DNA of 64,000 bases from Acidobacteriota bacterium (lineage in GTDB: Bacteria > Acidobacteriota > Terriglobia > Terriglobales > Acidobacteriaceae), in the NCBI GenBank assembly GCA_013289765.1, contig JABCZI010000001.1:310001-374000 (forward strand). The letters are read 5' to 3'. Both the position numbers and the translations under genes were made by a program. Below, in pieces: positions 45,532 through 54,415 of the stretch (positions within the stretch are counted from its first letter, which is position 1; every line of letters begins with the position of its first letter). The notes under the pieces were generated by a model, which did not search any database, had not been told where the DNA came from, and saw only the letters and a program-made list of their open reading frames with translations.

Positions 45532-46779
45532 ATGAAAATACACTGGGTTAAGGCGGGAAAAATCTTGCCGGTCGACACTGGAGGCAAGATTCGTTCCTTC
45601 AACATTCTTCGACACCTGACGCGAGAACACGAGATTGTTTTTCTCTCCTACTACGGCGGACCTCAGGATGCGGCGTACGAAACAGCCATCAGGCAGTTGC
45701 TGCCGGGAGCCCAACCCATCCATCTCGCCGGTCCACAGGGCAGCATCGCGCAGTCTGTTGACTACCTTCTTCGGCTCCCTTCTTCCGCGCCATATGCGGT
45801 AAAAAAGTTTTCGCATCGTAAGGTGCAGGATGCAGTCGCAGAATGGCTGAAGGCTGGTAGTCTCGACGTTGCAGTGTGCGACTTTCTTTCTGCTTCGTTG
45901 AACTTCCCGCTCGATTCTTCAATTCCCGTCGTGCTATTTCAGCACAACGTGGAAACCATGCTCTGGCGGCGCATGGCCGACAAGGAAAAGAACCCGTTGC
46001 GAAAGCTCTCGTACGCGATCGAGGCTCGAAAGATGGCGCGGTATGAAACCCGCTCGTTGCAACGATTTCAGCACGTCATTGCAGTTTCTGAAAACGATCG
46101 CGATACCATGCTGAGGTTGTCTCCTGGTTGTCCCATCACGGTCGTCCCAACGGGCGTGGACACGGAGCAATATAAAGTGGTGCCTTCGGTCGTGGGCATT
46201 CCCCCGCTGGTGGTATTCACTGGTTCCATGGATTGGGAACCCAACATTGATGCCATGGAATATTTCTGCAAGGAGATTTGGCCCGTGGTTCTGGTCAATT
46301 TTCCGGACGCACGCTTTCAGATTGTCGGCCGAAATCCGAATGCGCGAGTGCAACGATTGGCCTCGGCTTCGGTTGAAGTGACCGGAACGGTAGCTTCGGT
46401 CATCGATTATTTGCGCGCCGCCACGGTAGTGATCGTTCCCCTGCGCATTGGAGGCGGTACACGGCTCAAGATTTTCGAAGCGATGGCTATGGCAAAGGCA
46501 ATGGTTTCCACTTCAATCGGCGCGGAAGGCCTGGATGTAACCGACGGCCGCGACTTGTTGATCGCCGACAATGCGCAGCTGTTTGCCGACAGCATCCTTC
46601 GACTTCTGCGTGATCCAAAGCTGCGCCAAAGTTTGGAGCAAGCCGCCGCTGCTTTAGCTGCGCGCTACGACTGGTCGCAGATCGCACGCCGTTTCTCGAA
46701 TGTACTCAGTGAAGCTGCGGTCAACTTTCGCAGCGGGCCGCGCTCCCAGAATACTCAAGCATCGTCAGTACAGTTATGA
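45532..46779 (+). CDS. Glycosyltransferase family 4
   Basis: The 415-residue GT-B enzyme opens with MKIHWVKAGKILPVDTGGKI and carries the C-terminal donor half (VVFTGSMDWEPNIDAMEYF, then PLRIGGGTRLKIFEAMAMAK). The MDWEPN and GGGTRLK motifs are like those of a subgroup found in exosortase-associated exopolysaccharide clusters. It is probably cytosolic or peripheral. Its stop overlaps the ATG of the ATP-grasp gene by 4 bases (ATGA), so expression is coupled. Confidence 0.88.
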   Translation: MKIHWVKAGKILPVDTGGKIRSFNILRHLTREHEIVFLSYYGGPQDAAYETAIRQLLPGAQPIHLAGPQGSIAQSVDYLLRLPSSAPYAVKKFSHRKVQDAVAEWLKAGSLDVAVCDFLSASLNFPLDSSIPVVLFQHNVETMLWRRMADKEKNPLRKLSYAIEARKMARYETRSLQRFQHVIAVSENDRDTMLRLSPGCPITVVPTGVDTEQYKVVPSVVGIPPLVVFTGSMDWEPNIDAMEYFCKEIWPVVLVNFPDARFQIVGRNPNARVQRLASASVEVTGTVASVIDYLRAATVVIVPLRIGGGTRLKIFEAMAMAKAMVSTSIGAEGLDVTDGRDLLIADNAQLFADSILRLLRDPKLRQSLEQAAAALAARYDWSQIARRFSNVLSEAAVNFRSGPRSQNTQASSVQL

Positions 46780-47972
46780 GAATCCTGGTGCTCGATGGGA
46801 ACCAGAATCAGGCGGTGGCCAGTGTGCGTTCGCTGGCGAGCGCAGGCCATCGGGTTCTAGTTGGCGAATCTAGCGCGTGGTCCAAGGCGGGCTGGTCTCG
46901 CTCTTGCGAGAGCACGTTTCAATATCCGTCCCCACAAAAAGACGCGGCGGGTTTCATTAAGCGCATTTTGGAAATGCTGACAGAGAAGCCGGGCACCCTG
47001 GTCCTTCCGATGACGGAAGCCACAACCCTGCCGCTATCGGCCCAGCGCGAGCAACTTTTCGCGGCTGGCGCAAAGTTGGTTTTGCCCTCTCATGCGGACG
47101 TGTCTCTCGCGTTCAATAAAGAGGAGACAGTTCGTCTGGCAGCCTCTCTCGGCGTTCCGGTTCCAAAGACAACCGTAATCTGCGACGCCGAGCAAGCTCT
47201 TGAGGCGAGCCGAATCACGAAATTTCCAGCGGTTATGAAACCACGAAGTTCGGTGGAAATGAGTTCTGATGGGGCGTTGCGGACAACTGGAAGGCCACGC
47301 TATGTCAGAAACGCCAAGGAATTGATGGCCACATTTCTGCAGATGAAAGACATCTGCTCCCACATTCTGGTACAGGAATTTTCGGAAGGCGAAGGCACTG
47401 GATATTTCGCTTTAATGCAACACGGTGAATTAAGAGCGGAGTTCGCGCATCGCCGCATCCGGGATGTACATCCCACTGGATCGGGCAGCGCTCTGCGCGT
47501 GAGTGTCGAACCAGACCCGCAAGCCAGAGAACATTCTCTGGCCATTCTGCGAGCCTTGCATTGGCACGGCGCTGCGATGGTTGAGTTCAGGCAAGTTCCG
47601 GGAGGCCCTCCGGTTTTCATGGAAGTGAATGGGCGCTTTTGGAATTCCCTGCCCCTCGCGTGCTATGCTGGCGCGAATTTTCCGGTCTGGGTAGCGCAAA
47701 TGGCGGAAACGGAAGACGTCGAAGCGATGAATCATTTTCAAACAGGCGTTTTGTGCCGCTGGTTGTTGGGTGATTTTCGTCATCTGGTTGAAGTGTGGCG
47801 CGGAGCGCCAGCAGGCTATCCTATGCCCTACCCCGGGCGCCTAAGCACATTGTTGGCAGTAATGACGCCTCTGCCTGGCACTTTCCACGATAACTTTCAG
47901 TGGCGGGATCCCTTGCCAGAACTGGGAGACTGGCTCAGCTTTCTGGAACGCATCCTCCGGAGAGAAGGATGA
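46776..47972 (+). CDS. ATP-grasp ligase
   Basis: This 398-residue ATP-grasp protein has a pre-ATP-grasp Rossmann part (RILVLDGNQNQAVASVRSLA), the ATP-binding SLAFNKEETVRLAASLGVPV region, the KPRSSVEMSS lysine strand, and the metal-binding MVEFRQVPGGPPVFMEVNGR end. Such enzymes join a carboxylate to an amine or similar through an acyl phosphate. In this polysaccharide locus an amide on a uronic acid or an aminoacyl donor is possible, but the reaction is not known. It overlaps the upstream glycosyltransferase by 4 bases. Confidence 0.85.
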   Translation: MRILVLDGNQNQAVASVRSLASAGHRVLVGESSAWSKAGWSRSCESTFQYPSPQKDAAGFIKRILEMLTEKPGTLVLPMTEATTLPLSAQREQLFAAGAKLVLPSHADVSLAFNKEETVRLAASLGVPVPKTTVICDAEQALEASRITKFPAVMKPRSSVEMSSDGALRTTGRPRYVRNAKELMATFLQMKDICSHILVQEFSEGEGTGYFALMQHGELRAEFAHRRIRDVHPTGSGSALRVSVEPDPQAREHSLAILRALHWHGAAMVEFRQVPGGPPVFMEVNGRFWNSLPLACYAGANFPVWVAQMAETEDVEAMNHFQTGVLCRWLLGDFRHLVEVWRGAPAGYPMPYPGRLSTLLAVMTPLPGTFHDNFQWRDPLPELGDWLSFLERILRREG

Positions 47973-47994
47973 CAGAAATGTTTAGGATCTATTA

Positions 47995-48804
47995 ATGGCT
48001 GAACCCGGCACTATTTTCTTGATGTATCACGAGCTCGCTCAAACTGGCAGAGCTTTGTGTAACTCCGAGCCCGGATACACACGCTACGTTGTGCCAGCCT
48101 CTGAGTTTCGGACTCAGATTGAAACTCTCGCACAGCAGGGTTGGTGCGGCAAGGATGTTACCCAGGCAATGCAGGCTTTCGATGGCAAAAGCGTGGGCGT
48201 TACTTTTGACGACGGCAGCGAGTCAGATCTTCTGTTCGCGGCGCCCGCGTTAAAACATGTAGGCTTCAGCGCCACTTTTTACATCACCGCAGGCTTCGTG
48301 GGCAAGCCGGGCTATTTATCTGAATCGCAACTTCGCGATCTGAGTTCACTCGGATTTGAGATCGGGTGCCATTCGCTGACCCATCCCTATCTCACGGACA
48401 TCGACGCCAATCGGCTTCGCGAAGAGACGAAAGGAGCGAAAGACCGCCTGGAGCGTCTCATTGGCGTCGCCGTTGATCATTTTTCGTGTCCCGGCGGGCG
48501 ATGGAATCAACGTGTCGTCGACGCAGTAAAGGCGGCCGGATTCAAAACGATGGCGACGAGTCGCACGGGGGTGAACTTTGCCGGAACAAATCCGTTTGCG
48601 CTTGCCCGCTTTGCGGTGCTGGACCGTACCACGACTGACGAATTGATGCGGGCGTGCCGCGGCCACGGCCTCTTCCAAATACAGTTCCGCGAAAAAGCCA
48701 GGGATACAATCAAGAGTGTCCTCGGAAACTCTGCTTACGATTCCCTGCGCGCTTTGATGCTCGGGCGCGAGCGCAAATCGAGTTCTGAAATCGATAACCA
48801 GTGA
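47995..48804 (+). CDS. Polysaccharide deacetylase family protein
   Basis: The 269-residue product has the NodB-type motifs: VGVTFDDGSESD around 65-76 with the catalytic and metal-binding Asp residues, SLTHPYL near 128 with the His residues, and FSCPGGRWNQ. No signal peptide is evident, so cytosolic or membrane-peripheral action on a lipid-linked precursor is likely. It may remove acetyl groups from an N-acetylated sugar, such as one derived from the wecB product. It follows the ATP-grasp gene by 22 bases. Confidence 0.87.
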   Translation: MAEPGTIFLMYHELAQTGRALCNSEPGYTRYVVPASEFRTQIETLAQQGWCGKDVTQAMQAFDGKSVGVTFDDGSESDLLFAAPALKHVGFSATFYITAGFVGKPGYLSESQLRDLSSLGFEIGCHSLTHPYLTDIDANRLREETKGAKDRLERLIGVAVDHFSCPGGRWNQRVVDAVKAAGFKTMATSRTGVNFAGTNPFALARFAVLDRTTTDELMRACRGHGLFQIQFREKARDTIKSVLGNSAYDSLRALMLGRERKSSSEIDNQ

Positions 48805-48942
48805 TGCGTTACGTGTCGGTCAGTTATCACCGCACGACAGTACCGACCCGGTGTATCTTCACTCGCCGGTTCCTGGACGACGGTAATCGGAACGCCAATA
48901 GTTGTTCCCCAATCCTTCGCTCAGTCACGGTAACATGCATTT

Positions 48943-51309
48943 GTGGGGTCTAGAGGGCAAAACAAATGGGCACGTCTGCGCCGCATGAAGTGGCAAGAAG
49001 TGCGCACGCGACTAGGCCAGGAGGTTTCAAAGCGTCTCGATCTTCTGCGTTATCGTTCCGGCTTTGAACCCCGCAGGGGCCATCTCCAGCCGCGGGATGC
49101 GGCGAACGCCAGTTTTTTCTTCGAGTCGAATAAGAATGAGATTGCGCATCGCGCATCGCTGGTGCGCACGCATCTGCCTAATGAAGCAGAAGCAATTCTT
49201 CACGAAGCAGATGAAATTTGTCGGCACGAGTTTCGTCTTCTGGGGTATGAGAAGCTCGACTATGGTGAAGACATCGACTGGCATTCTGACGTCGTCCACG
49301 GGAAGCGAAGCCCGTTGCGACCATGGTTTAAGCTTAAATTCCTCGATTTTAAAACTGTCGGCGATCACAAAGTCATCTGGGAACTGAATCGCCACCAGCA
49401 CCTGGTCACGCTGGCCAAAGCTTCGTTGTTGAGCGGCAATAGCGCTTATGCGGCTGAAATCGTGGCCCAGTTCGAATCCTGGCGGAAGGCAAACCCCTAT
49501 CCGCTCGGCATCAACTGGGCGAGCTCACTGGAAGTGGCATTCCGCAGCCTGTCGTGGATCTGGGTTGGTAATCTTCTGGCTGTCTCTCAGGACCTGCCTC
49601 CCACCTTTCACACAGACATCCTTCACGCTCTCAGAGCGAACGGTCGATACATTGAACGCTATTTATCGACCTACTTCTCGCCCAACACGCATCTCATCGG
49701 GGAAGGCGTTGCACTTTTTTTCATCGGAACGCTGTACCCCGAGATTGCTGAAGCTAAACGCTGGCAACAAAACGGATGGGCGATTATTCTAGAGGAATCG
49801 GAACGACAGGTCCGCCCCGATGGCGTTTACTTCGAGCAGTCGCTTTATTACCACGTTTACGCACTCGATTTTTTCCTGCACGCGCGAATTCTTGCGAGCA
49901 AGAACGGATTTGCCATCCCAGAGCAATTCGACGCGGTGTTAAAGAAAATGTTGGATGTGGTGCAGGCGTTATCCGAAACCGGCGCAGTTGAGGGTTTCGG
50001 CGATGATGACGGAGGCAGGGTCTTCAATCCGCGACGGAATCGAGTCGAGTGCATGACCGATCCCTTGACCCTCGGTGCAATTATCTACGATCGCGATCGG
50101 TACGCGTCTTCAAATGTGACCGAGGAAGCTATATGGCTTTTTGGCGACAAGGCAATTCAACTTCTCAGCAAGCGACCCGCGCAAACCGAGAAATCGTCCA
50201 AAGCCTTCGAATCCGGCGGCGTTTTTCTAATCAATGACGGCGAACCCAATCGGCAACAGCTTATGATCGATGCAGGACCGCAAGGTACGGGCAACTCCGG
50301 CCACGGGCATGCCGACGCACTCAGTATCCGGTTCTCGATCGAGGGAGAGCGCTTTCTGATCGATTCCGGCGCCTACTGCTATATCTCGGACGGAGAAGAG
50401 CGCAACCAGTTCCGCGGCACCGCTGCTCACAACACAATGAAAGTTGACAGCCTCGATCAGGCTGTTTCTGAAGGATCTTTTGCATGGAGTTCGATTCCGA
50501 ACGTGAAAGCCGAGACTTGGCTGAAAGGCGACACTTTTAATTTGCTTGTTGCCAGCCACGATGGATACCGCCGGCTTCTGGAACCGGTGCTGCATCGTCG
50601 ATTTGTGTTTCACGTGCAGGGGGGGTTGTGGTTTATTCGCGATGTCGCGGAAGGCCAAGGCAGCCATCTGCTTGAGACTTTCTGGCATTTCGCCCCGGAT
50701 ATCGAAGTGAAAACTCTACCAGGATTTGTCTTCGCTGAATCTTCCGCTCACTCGACAAAGCCACGCACCCACCTTGCGCTGCTGATCGATCGCACCTCTG
50801 TGTGGACCTCAGAAATTACGGAAGGCTTTGTATCTCCCGCGTATGGCTCAAAACAGGTTGCGCCGGTTCTCCGCATTAGTGCGAAGGCAACCCTGCCTGA
50901 AGATTGCGCCGTGCTGCTATTGCCGATGGTCGAGCCTTCAAATATATGCACATTTTCTGCGATTGGTGAAAGCCGTGTCGGAGGAGTTCGCGGTTATCGC
51001 TGCCAGACCCTTCAGACTACGGAAGTCTTATTTTTTGGGACCGGAAACTCTTCCTGGACATGCGGCCCATGGAGCAGTGATGCCAGCTTGCTCTATTGCA
51101 AACTGGAAGGTGGGCGGGTTCAGCACGTTATTATGGTTTCTGGCAGTTTCGGCGAGTGGCGCGGCAAACGGTTCATTTCGCATCCGGCACATACGCAGAA
51201 ATTCGAATGGATAAGCCGTGCCGGGTCGAAGCAGGCTTCCTCTTCCGATGGCAGCGTAGTCGATGACACGGTGATCAAAGATTTCGAAGTCCTCGATCCT
51301 GTGTCTTGA
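48943..51309 (+). CDS. Heparinase II/III-family polysaccharide lyase-like protein
   Basis: This large 788-residue protein has the alpha/alpha-toroid N-terminal half with the motif NWASSLEVAFRSLSWIWV and FEQSLYYHVYALDFFL, and the beta-sandwich C-terminal half with GNSGHGHADALSIRFSI and RFLIDSGAYCY. Family members cleave uronic-acid polysaccharides such as heparin, heparan or alginate by beta-elimination; homologues in exopolysaccharide loci are thought to trim or release the polymer. No signal peptide is seen. The start is GTG 48943; ATG 48985 is an alternative. The 138 bases before it show no gene. Confidence 0.88.
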   Translation: MGSRGQNKWARLRRMKWQEVRTRLGQEVSKRLDLLRYRSGFEPRRGHLQPRDAANASFFFESNKNEIAHRASLVRTHLPNEAEAILHEADEICRHEFRLLGYEKLDYGEDIDWHSDVVHGKRSPLRPWFKLKFLDFKTVGDHKVIWELNRHQHLVTLAKASLLSGNSAYAAEIVAQFESWRKANPYPLGINWASSLEVAFRSLSWIWVGNLLAVSQDLPPTFHTDILHALRANGRYIERYLSTYFSPNTHLIGEGVALFFIGTLYPEIAEAKRWQQNGWAIILEESERQVRPDGVYFEQSLYYHVYALDFFLHARILASKNGFAIPEQFDAVLKKMLDVVQALSETGAVEGFGDDDGGRVFNPRRNRVECMTDPLTLGAIIYDRDRYASSNVTEEAIWLFGDKAIQLLSKRPAQTEKSSKAFESGGVFLINDGEPNRQQLMIDAGPQGTGNSGHGHADALSIRFSIEGERFLIDSGAYCYISDGEERNQFRGTAAHNTMKVDSLDQAVSEGSFAWSSIPNVKAETWLKGDTFNLLVASHDGYRRLLEPVLHRRFVFHVQGGLWFIRDVAEGQGSHLLETFWHFAPDIEVKTLPGFVFAESSAHSTKPRTHLALLIDRTSVWTSEITEGFVSPAYGSKQVAPVLRISAKATLPEDCAVLLLPMVEPSNICTFSAIGESRVGGVRGYRCQTLQTTEVLFFGTGNSSWTCGPWSSDASLLYCKLEGGRVQHVIMVSGSFGEWRGKRFISHPAHTQKFEWISRAGSKQASSSDGSVVDDTVIKDFEVLDPVS

Positions 51310-51344
51310 CCACAACGGCCGAAACGAAAGTAGCTAAAGACAAC

Positions 51345-53300
51345 ATGTGTGGAATTGCAGGGATATTTGAATTCGATAAAGACGCGCAGGTCGATTCCGG
51401 AGTTCTCCGGCGGATGTGCGACGTCATAACCCACCGCGGTCCGGATGACGACGGGTTCTTTATTCAGGGCGGGATCGGCCTCGGCATGCGCCGACTGAGC
51501 ATTGTCGACCTGGCTACCGGACATCAACCCATCAGCAATGAAGACGGTTCGATCTGGATCGTTTTCAACGGCGAAATCTACAATCACCGGGCGCTGCGCG
51601 AGCAATTGATCAGCCGCGGCCACCACTATCGCACGCAGAGCGACACCGAAACCATCGTTCACCTCTACGAGGAATACGGAAACGACTGCGTCCTGCATCT
51701 GCGCGGCATGTTTGCTTTCGCCATCTGGGATGCAAAGCGAAAATCTCTTTTTGTTGCCCGCGACCGCTTGGGTATCAAACCGCTTTATTATCGACTCACA
51801 CCGGGCAGCTTTATCTTCGGTTCCGAGATCAAGGTTCTACTGACCTACCCTGGCGTAAGCGCCGAGTTCAATCGTGGCACCCTGCCTGAGTTTCTCGCCT
51901 TCGGTTATCTCTCAGGAGATGAAACGTTTTACGACGGCGTGAAGAAATTGATGCCCGGCCACCGTCTTGAAATAGATGAACACGGCAACTTGAAAATGGA
52001 GCAGTATTGGGATTTGCCGCAGACTTCTGAAGATAAGGTTCAGGACGAGCGTTACTACGTCGACACTTATCGCGAACTGCTCGAGGGGGCCGTCAACAGC
52101 CACTTGATGAGCGATGTTCCTCTCGGTGTATTCCTAAGCGGCGGCCTCGATTCAAGTGCAGTGGCGGCCCTGATGACAAAAATCAGGCGCGAGCCGGTCG
52201 AAACATTCTCCGTAGGTTACAGCGAACAAACCTACAGCGAATTACCCTATGCCCGCACCGTGGCCGAGCATCTGAACTCGGTGCATCACGAAGTTTTCGT
52301 GAGCCGGCAGGATTTTTTTGGAGCGCTGCCGAAACTGATCTGGCATGAAGATGAACCGATTGCCTGGCCTTCCAGCGTCTCGTTGTACTTTGTCGCCGAA
52401 TTGGCTCGCGAGCGCGTAAAAGTGGTTCTCACAGGCGAGGGAAGCGATGAGACCCTCGGCGGGTACTCGCGTTACGCCTTCACTTTAAAGAATTTGGCAT
52501 TCGATCGCGTCTATCGCGGTCTCGTTCCGAAGGGGATTCGACGTCATCTCCGCGATTTTATCGCTAGTTCAACGGTGATCAACGCCACCGCCCGGCGTAA
52601 ACTTTCTCATACTTTTGTCGGCCTTGATGGAGAATCGTGGGCATCTTTTTATTTTGACAATTTCTTTTCTGCGTTTAATCAAAAAGATCAAAATGATTTG
52701 CTAACCGATCAATTTACAAATGAGATCGCGGCCGGCTGCGCCTATCGCAGCGTTCTCGGCTTCTGGGAAAAGTCTTCTGGAGAGGTGCTTCAGCGTCTCC
52801 TCTACACCGACATCAAAACCTACCTGGTCGAACTTTTGATGAAGCAAGACAACATGAGCATGGCGGCCTCAATCGAAAGCCGCGTACCGTTCCTCGATCA
52901 CGTGCTGGTGGAGTGGGCCACGCGCGTTCCGGATAGCATTCAACTCCGTGGTGGTGCGGGTAAGCAAATCCTGAAGAAAGCGATGGAGGATTTGCTTCCT
53001 CACTCCATCATTTACCGGCCAAAGTTAGGATTCCCTACGCCCTGGAGCGGCTGGCTCGCTGGGGCTCAGCTTGACTCTATCGAGCAGCTGCTTCTGGAAC
53101 CTCGCAGCATGAACCGCGGATATTTCAAGCGCGCCGCCGTAGAGAAGCTCTTTCGCGAACATCGCGCAAACTATCGCGACCATTATGATCGTATCTGGCG
53201 GTTGCTCAACCTGGAGTTGTGGCACAGGGTATGTCTGGAAGGGGAGTCTCACGAATTCGCAGGGGAGGATTGCGCAACTAAATCGGTGCCCATGGCGTGA
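51345..53300 (+). CDS. Asparagine-synthase-like glutamine amidotransferase, copy 1
   Basis: The start at 51345 places the catalytic Cys immediately after Met (MCGIAGIF), as needed for a class II glutamine amidotransferase; the frame open from 51306 would bury it. The synthetase half has the PP-loop LSGGLDSSAVAALM near 255-268. The 651-residue product fits the AsnB family. In polysaccharide loci such proteins (in exosortase-associated sets too) probably amidate a carboxylate of the sugar or precursor, instead of making free asparagine. It starts 35 bases after the lyase gene. Confidence 0.9.
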   Translation: MCGIAGIFEFDKDAQVDSGVLRRMCDVITHRGPDDDGFFIQGGIGLGMRRLSIVDLATGHQPISNEDGSIWIVFNGEIYNHRALREQLISRGHHYRTQSDTETIVHLYEEYGNDCVLHLRGMFAFAIWDAKRKSLFVARDRLGIKPLYYRLTPGSFIFGSEIKVLLTYPGVSAEFNRGTLPEFLAFGYLSGDETFYDGVKKLMPGHRLEIDEHGNLKMEQYWDLPQTSEDKVQDERYYVDTYRELLEGAVNSHLMSDVPLGVFLSGGLDSSAVAALMTKIRREPVETFSVGYSEQTYSELPYARTVAEHLNSVHHEVFVSRQDFFGALPKLIWHEDEPIAWPSSVSLYFVAELARERVKVVLTGEGSDETLGGYSRYAFTLKNLAFDRVYRGLVPKGIRRHLRDFIASSTVINATARRKLSHTFVGLDGESWASFYFDNFFSAFNQKDQNDLLTDQFTNEIAAGCAYRSVLGFWEKSSGEVLQRLLYTDIKTYLVELLMKQDNMSMAASIESRVPFLDHVLVEWATRVPDSIQLRGGAGKQILKKAMEDLLPHSIIYRPKLGFPTPWSGWLAGAQLDSIEQLLLEPRSMNRGYFKRAAVEKLFREHRANYRDHYDRIWRLLNLELWHRVCLEGESHEFAGEDCATKSVPMA

Positions 53301-53356
53301 CTACGCTCCAAGATTAGAGTTGCTATGAGTGACCTCCGGTTAGCTCTGAAACCATT

Positions 53357-54415
53357 TCAAACGGAAGCTTCTGGTTCAATCTCAATGGTATCAAGATGAA
53401 CGAATCTAGCGAGAGGAGTTCGCTTCAGCAATTGTTTGGCTTCAAACATAGGCAGGTAGGTTGCCCGCATGCGGGCCGCCCGCAGGCTTACAGCATGTTT
53501 AGTATTTGAAGCCAAACTGTATCCCAGATCCAGGAGAGCGTCCCCGATCAGTTGCTCAAGGCCGGCAATTTCTTCGGCAGTCATTTTTGTCTTCCACCGG
53601 GCAACGGGATTGAACGTCCCTTCTGATTCGCCGGTAAATGAAGAATTAGGTTGGCTGACGGACCCGATTCCAGCGCGCTGAATGCGCTCGTAGTCGAGAT
53701 CGTGATCAATGAACGAACCAATTCGCGACAACGTTTGTTGTGGATTTGCGACCAGTTCTTCAAAGCGCACTTCCAGATAGTCTTTGCCCAAGTGTTTTCC
53801 CTGCTCACGGCCTTTGCGGACGATCCATTCCCAATACAATCCTGCAACTCCAAGGCGATCGTGACGATCCCACGGCAATGGATAAGACCATCCCTGCTTG
53901 GCGTAAGAAAGAGCGACGTCGCGACCGTCGCGAATAATGTGGATAAACAAAGCCTCAGGTATTTCACGTTTAATCTGCTCCATGTTGAGGAGATGCTCAG
54001 GTGTGCAATCGGCCCAACGCGCAACTTTCTGCTTGTTGGCAATTTCCTGCATCACGATTCGCAGGAAATCGCCTCCTCCACGGCACTCTGCCGTCAGCTT
54101 GGTTCTGATTTCGCCCGCATCCAACCCTGAAACGCGAAACAACTTGCTCTTCAACCACACATCCAGAAGCTCTCGGCGATCGGCGGAAGATTTCATTCCA
54201 CGGAATCGCGGGACCAGCAGATTAAAAACATTCGACTCCGCCCGGTAGACCGCAAAATCTCCCGCCGACAAAATCATGTGATAAAGCACGGTGGTGCCCG
54301 ATCTGGGGCAGCCCAGGACGAAAACCGGCGCCCTATTCGCTGTGGCGGGGGCAATTCTTGCGGGAGTTTCTGTCTCAGGTTTCAGTCTCACGTCCGTCTT
54401 AAATTTCTCCTGCAT
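53357..54415 (-). CDS. PAPS-dependent sulfotransferase, copy 2
   Basis: The 352-residue product has a 5'-phosphosulfate-binding loop VFVLGCPRSGTTVLYHMI (about 32-49) and a 3'-phosphate-binding segment FIHIIRDGRDVALSYAK. Sequence around these loops is clearly different from copy 1, so the two likely modify different positions. The ATG at 54415 lies 17 bases inside the end of the upstream glycosyltransferase gene, suggesting coupling. It converges with the amidotransferase copy 1 gene. Confidence 0.9.
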   Translation of the reverse strand: MQEKFKTDVRLKPETETPARIAPATANRAPVFVLGCPRSGTTVLYHMILSAGDFAVYRAESNVFNLLVPRFRGMKSSADRRELLDVWLKSKLFRVSGLDAGEIRTKLTAECRGGGDFLRIVMQEIANKQKVARWADCTPEHLLNMEQIKREIPEALFIHIIRDGRDVALSYAKQGWSYPLPWDRHDRLGVAGLYWEWIVRKGREQGKHLGKDYLEVRFEELVANPQQTLSRIGSFIDHDLDYERIQRAGIGSVSQPNSSFTGESEGTFNPVARWKTKMTAEEIAGLEQLIGDALLDLGYSLASNTKHAVSLRAARMRATYLPMFEAKQLLKRTPLARFVHLDTIEIEPEASV

